Source: Allofournierella_A excrementavium
GTDB lineage: Bacteria; Bacillota; Clostridia; Oscillospirales; Ruminococcaceae
Reading direction: 5' to 3'
Assembly (NCBI GenBank): GCA_019120375.1
Contig: DWVE01000009.1
Location: forward strand, 10,002-74,001
Length of the DNA stretch: 64,000 nt
Part shown: piece after piece, positions 62,989 through 64,000 of the stretch
How the letters are laid out: every line of letters starts with the position of its first letter
Numbering within the stretch: the first letter of the stretch is position 1
Translations under genes and position numbers: made by a program
The notes under the pieces: generated by a model
Seen by the model: only the letters and a program-made list of their open reading frames with translations
Told to the model about the DNA's origin: nothing
Database searches by the model: none

Positions 62989-63046
62989 ACTTCTCCCCTC
63001 CTCACGGTGCATGCCTGCCAGGGGCGCACAGCCCTTGCCGCAGCGC

Positions 63047-63775
63047 TCAGGGCACCACCTCGGCGAGCACCTCCCCGATGGGGCGGCGGATGGTCAGTGC
63101 CGCCTGGGCGTCGCGGGGGGTGGCGCTGAGATTGATGACTGCCAGGTCTTTGCCGTGAAAATAATCCACCAGCCCCGCCGCGGGATAGACCGAAAGCTGG
63201 GTGCCGCCGATGAGCAGCATATCTGCGGCGGCGACGGCCTCCACCGCCGCCGTGAGGGTGGCAGGGTCCAGCCCCTCACCGTAAAGGACCACATCCGGCT
63301 TGATGATGCCGCCGCAGGTGCAGCGGGGCACGCCGTCCGCCTCCAGCACCGCCTCCACCGGCCAGCTTTTGCCGCACTCCATGCAGTGATTGCGGTACAC
63401 GCTGCCGTGCAGTTCCAGCACGTTGCGGCTGCCCGCCCGCTGATGGAGTTCATCAATGTTCTGAGTGATGACCGCCGTCAGTTTGCCCTGCTGTTCCAGG
63501 CGCGCCAGCGCATAGTGCGCCGGATTGGGCTTTGCCTCCGGGCGGATGAGATACTTGCGGTAGTAATCGAAAAACACGTCCGGGTGACGCACAAAAAAGC
63601 CGTGGCTGAGCAGTTCCTCCGGCGGCCTTCCGTACGCCTTCAATGCCGCATAAACGCCGTTGCTGCTGCGGAAGTCGGGAATGCCGCTTTCGGTGGAAAG
63701 CCCCGCCCCGCCCAGGAACGCCATGCGCCGGGCTCGTCCGATCATCTGCGAAAGCTGCTGCAGTTGTTCGTCCAT
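63047..63775 (-). CDS. Sirtuin, NAD-dependent protein deacylase
   Basis: A 242-residue Sir2 enzyme that removes acyl groups from lysines using NAD. NAD site FLGGAGLSTESGIPDFRSSNG and TQNIDELHQRAG. Catalytic His in VLELHGSVYRNHC. Zinc cysteines are CMECGKSW and CTCGG, the second pair spaced CxC. IKPDVVLYGEGLD and GGTQLSVYPAAGL complete the fold. ATG has GGGAGG at 8 nt. It is transcribed leftward ahead of the lipase and DUF3267 genes, probably as a unit. Confidence 0.94.
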   Translation of the reverse strand: MDEQLQQLSQMIGRARRMAFLGGAGLSTESGIPDFRSSNGVYAALKAYGRPPEELLSHGFFVRHPDVFFDYYRKYLIRPEAKPNPAHYALARLEQQGKLTAVITQNIDELHQRAGSRNVLELHGSVYRNHCMECGKSWPVEAVLEADGVPRCTCGGIIKPDVVLYGEGLDPATLTAAVEAVAAADMLLIGGTQLSVYPAAGLVDYFHGKDLAVINLSATPRDAQAALTIRRPIGEVLAEVVP

Positions 63776-63795
63776 CTTCTTCGCCTCCCGGCCTT

Positions 63796-63825
63796 ATCAT
63801 ACCACATCCGCCGCTTTGCCGCCAC
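63796..63825 (-). promoter_or_regulatory. Possible sirtuin promoter
   Basis: TGGTATGAT gives an extended -10 (TATGAT at 63796-63801) 20 nt before the start codon. No good -35 is visible. Confidence 0.35.
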
Positions 63826-63881
63826 CGGGAATACCGTGTTGGGGCCATGGCCGCCTCCTCCTGAACGGCAACAATAAATAT

Positions 63882-63905
63882 CCCCCGGCAAAGCCGGGGG
63901 TTTTT
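63882..63905 (+). terminator. Strong orphan hairpin with T-run
   Basis: CCCCCGGC-AAA-GCCGGGGG, a perfect 8-bp stem followed by TTTTT on the plus strand. No plus-strand gene lies before it in the window. It could be a terminator, or, read on the minus strand, the end hairpin of an IS605-type element. Confidence 0.6.
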
Positions 63906-64000
63906 CACATGCGGGCATAGCCCTAGAATACTAGCATGCGCGTCACGTCGCGCAAGTACGGTCTGCCAGCCGCGAAGGTTCTGTTACTTGCCGCCCGTAA
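63882..64000 (-). mobile_element. Possible end of an IS200/IS605-type element (no transposase visible)
   Basis: Besides the CCCCCGGC hairpin this stretch holds three further small palindromes: GGGC-ATA-GCCC, CTAG-AATA-CTAG and TGCGCG-TCACGT-CGCGCA. A terminal GC-rich hairpin of this sort, preceded by GAAAAA on the minus strand, is reminiscent of right ends of tnpB-carrying IS605 elements. A minus-strand frame is open from the edge to a stop near 63923 but shows no recognisable TnpB sequence. Only a hypothesis. Confidence 0.25.

Noticed and set aside
63882..63905. CRISPR repeat
   Set aside because: The hairpin occurs once with no regular spacing or second copy in the window.

Overview
The window is high-GC DNA packed tail to head with bacterial housekeeping genes. 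PolC-type DNA polymerase III, SepF/YlmH/DivIVA, YlbF, a Spo0A-type domain and a SpoIVFA/SpoIVFB-like pair point to a Gram-positive Firmicute of class Clostridia. GC content, many UUG starts behind strong Shine-Dalgarno sites, and DUF1540 and DUF6514-like genes suggest Oscillospiraceae/Ruminococcaceae (Faecalibacterium, Gemmiger or Subdoligranulum type). This placement is inference. No rRNA, tRNA, CRISPR array or prophage was seen.

Layout. 1-8.7 kb: trigger factor (cut by the left edge), a phosphoesterase, DUF1540, the lepB-rbgA-rnhB-yraN-thrC operon, rplS with its leader, and the TIGR03960/TIGR03936 radical-SAM pair. 8.8-15.8 kb: SpoIVFB-like M50 and SpoIVFA-like M23 proteases, a large secreted amidase, polyphosphate kinase and a ComEA-like HhH protein. 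15.8-23.2 kb: a division/translation cluster read leftward: sepF, ylmH, divIVA, ileS, lspA, an rluD-like gene and a HAD phosphatase. 23.2-32 kb: miaB, ylbF, mutS, mutL, miaA and a HlyD-like gene behind a promoter overlapped by a palindrome. 32-37.7 kb: radC-uvrB-uvrA, then a divergent pseudouridine synthase. 38.8-49.6 kb: pyrH, frr, uppS, cdsA, dxr, rseP, ispG and polC.

49.7-61.6 kb is the accessory part. One cluster holds a DUF6514-like gene, a Spo0A-domain response regulator and a histidine-kinase-like ATPase with no H-box histidine. Next come an acidic lipoprotein, an OmpR-type two-component system, a Gld-like ABC transporter operon ending in DUF4340, and a large unknown lipoprotein. Four promoters in 52.4-55.0 kb carry the same element, CTTTAG-N5-CTTTAG (one copy CTTAAG), placed exactly 10 nt before the -10 box. 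They lie in front of the two-component operon, the ABC operon, the acidic lipoprotein and a stretch with no convincing gene. I infer one small envelope-sensing regulon, autoregulated by the OmpR-type regulator; this is the main discovery candidate.

61.6-64 kb: a DUF3267 zincin-like membrane protein, a lipase-like hydrolase and a sirtuin. The right edge is rich in hairpins and looks like the end of an IS200/IS605-type element, but no transposase is visible.
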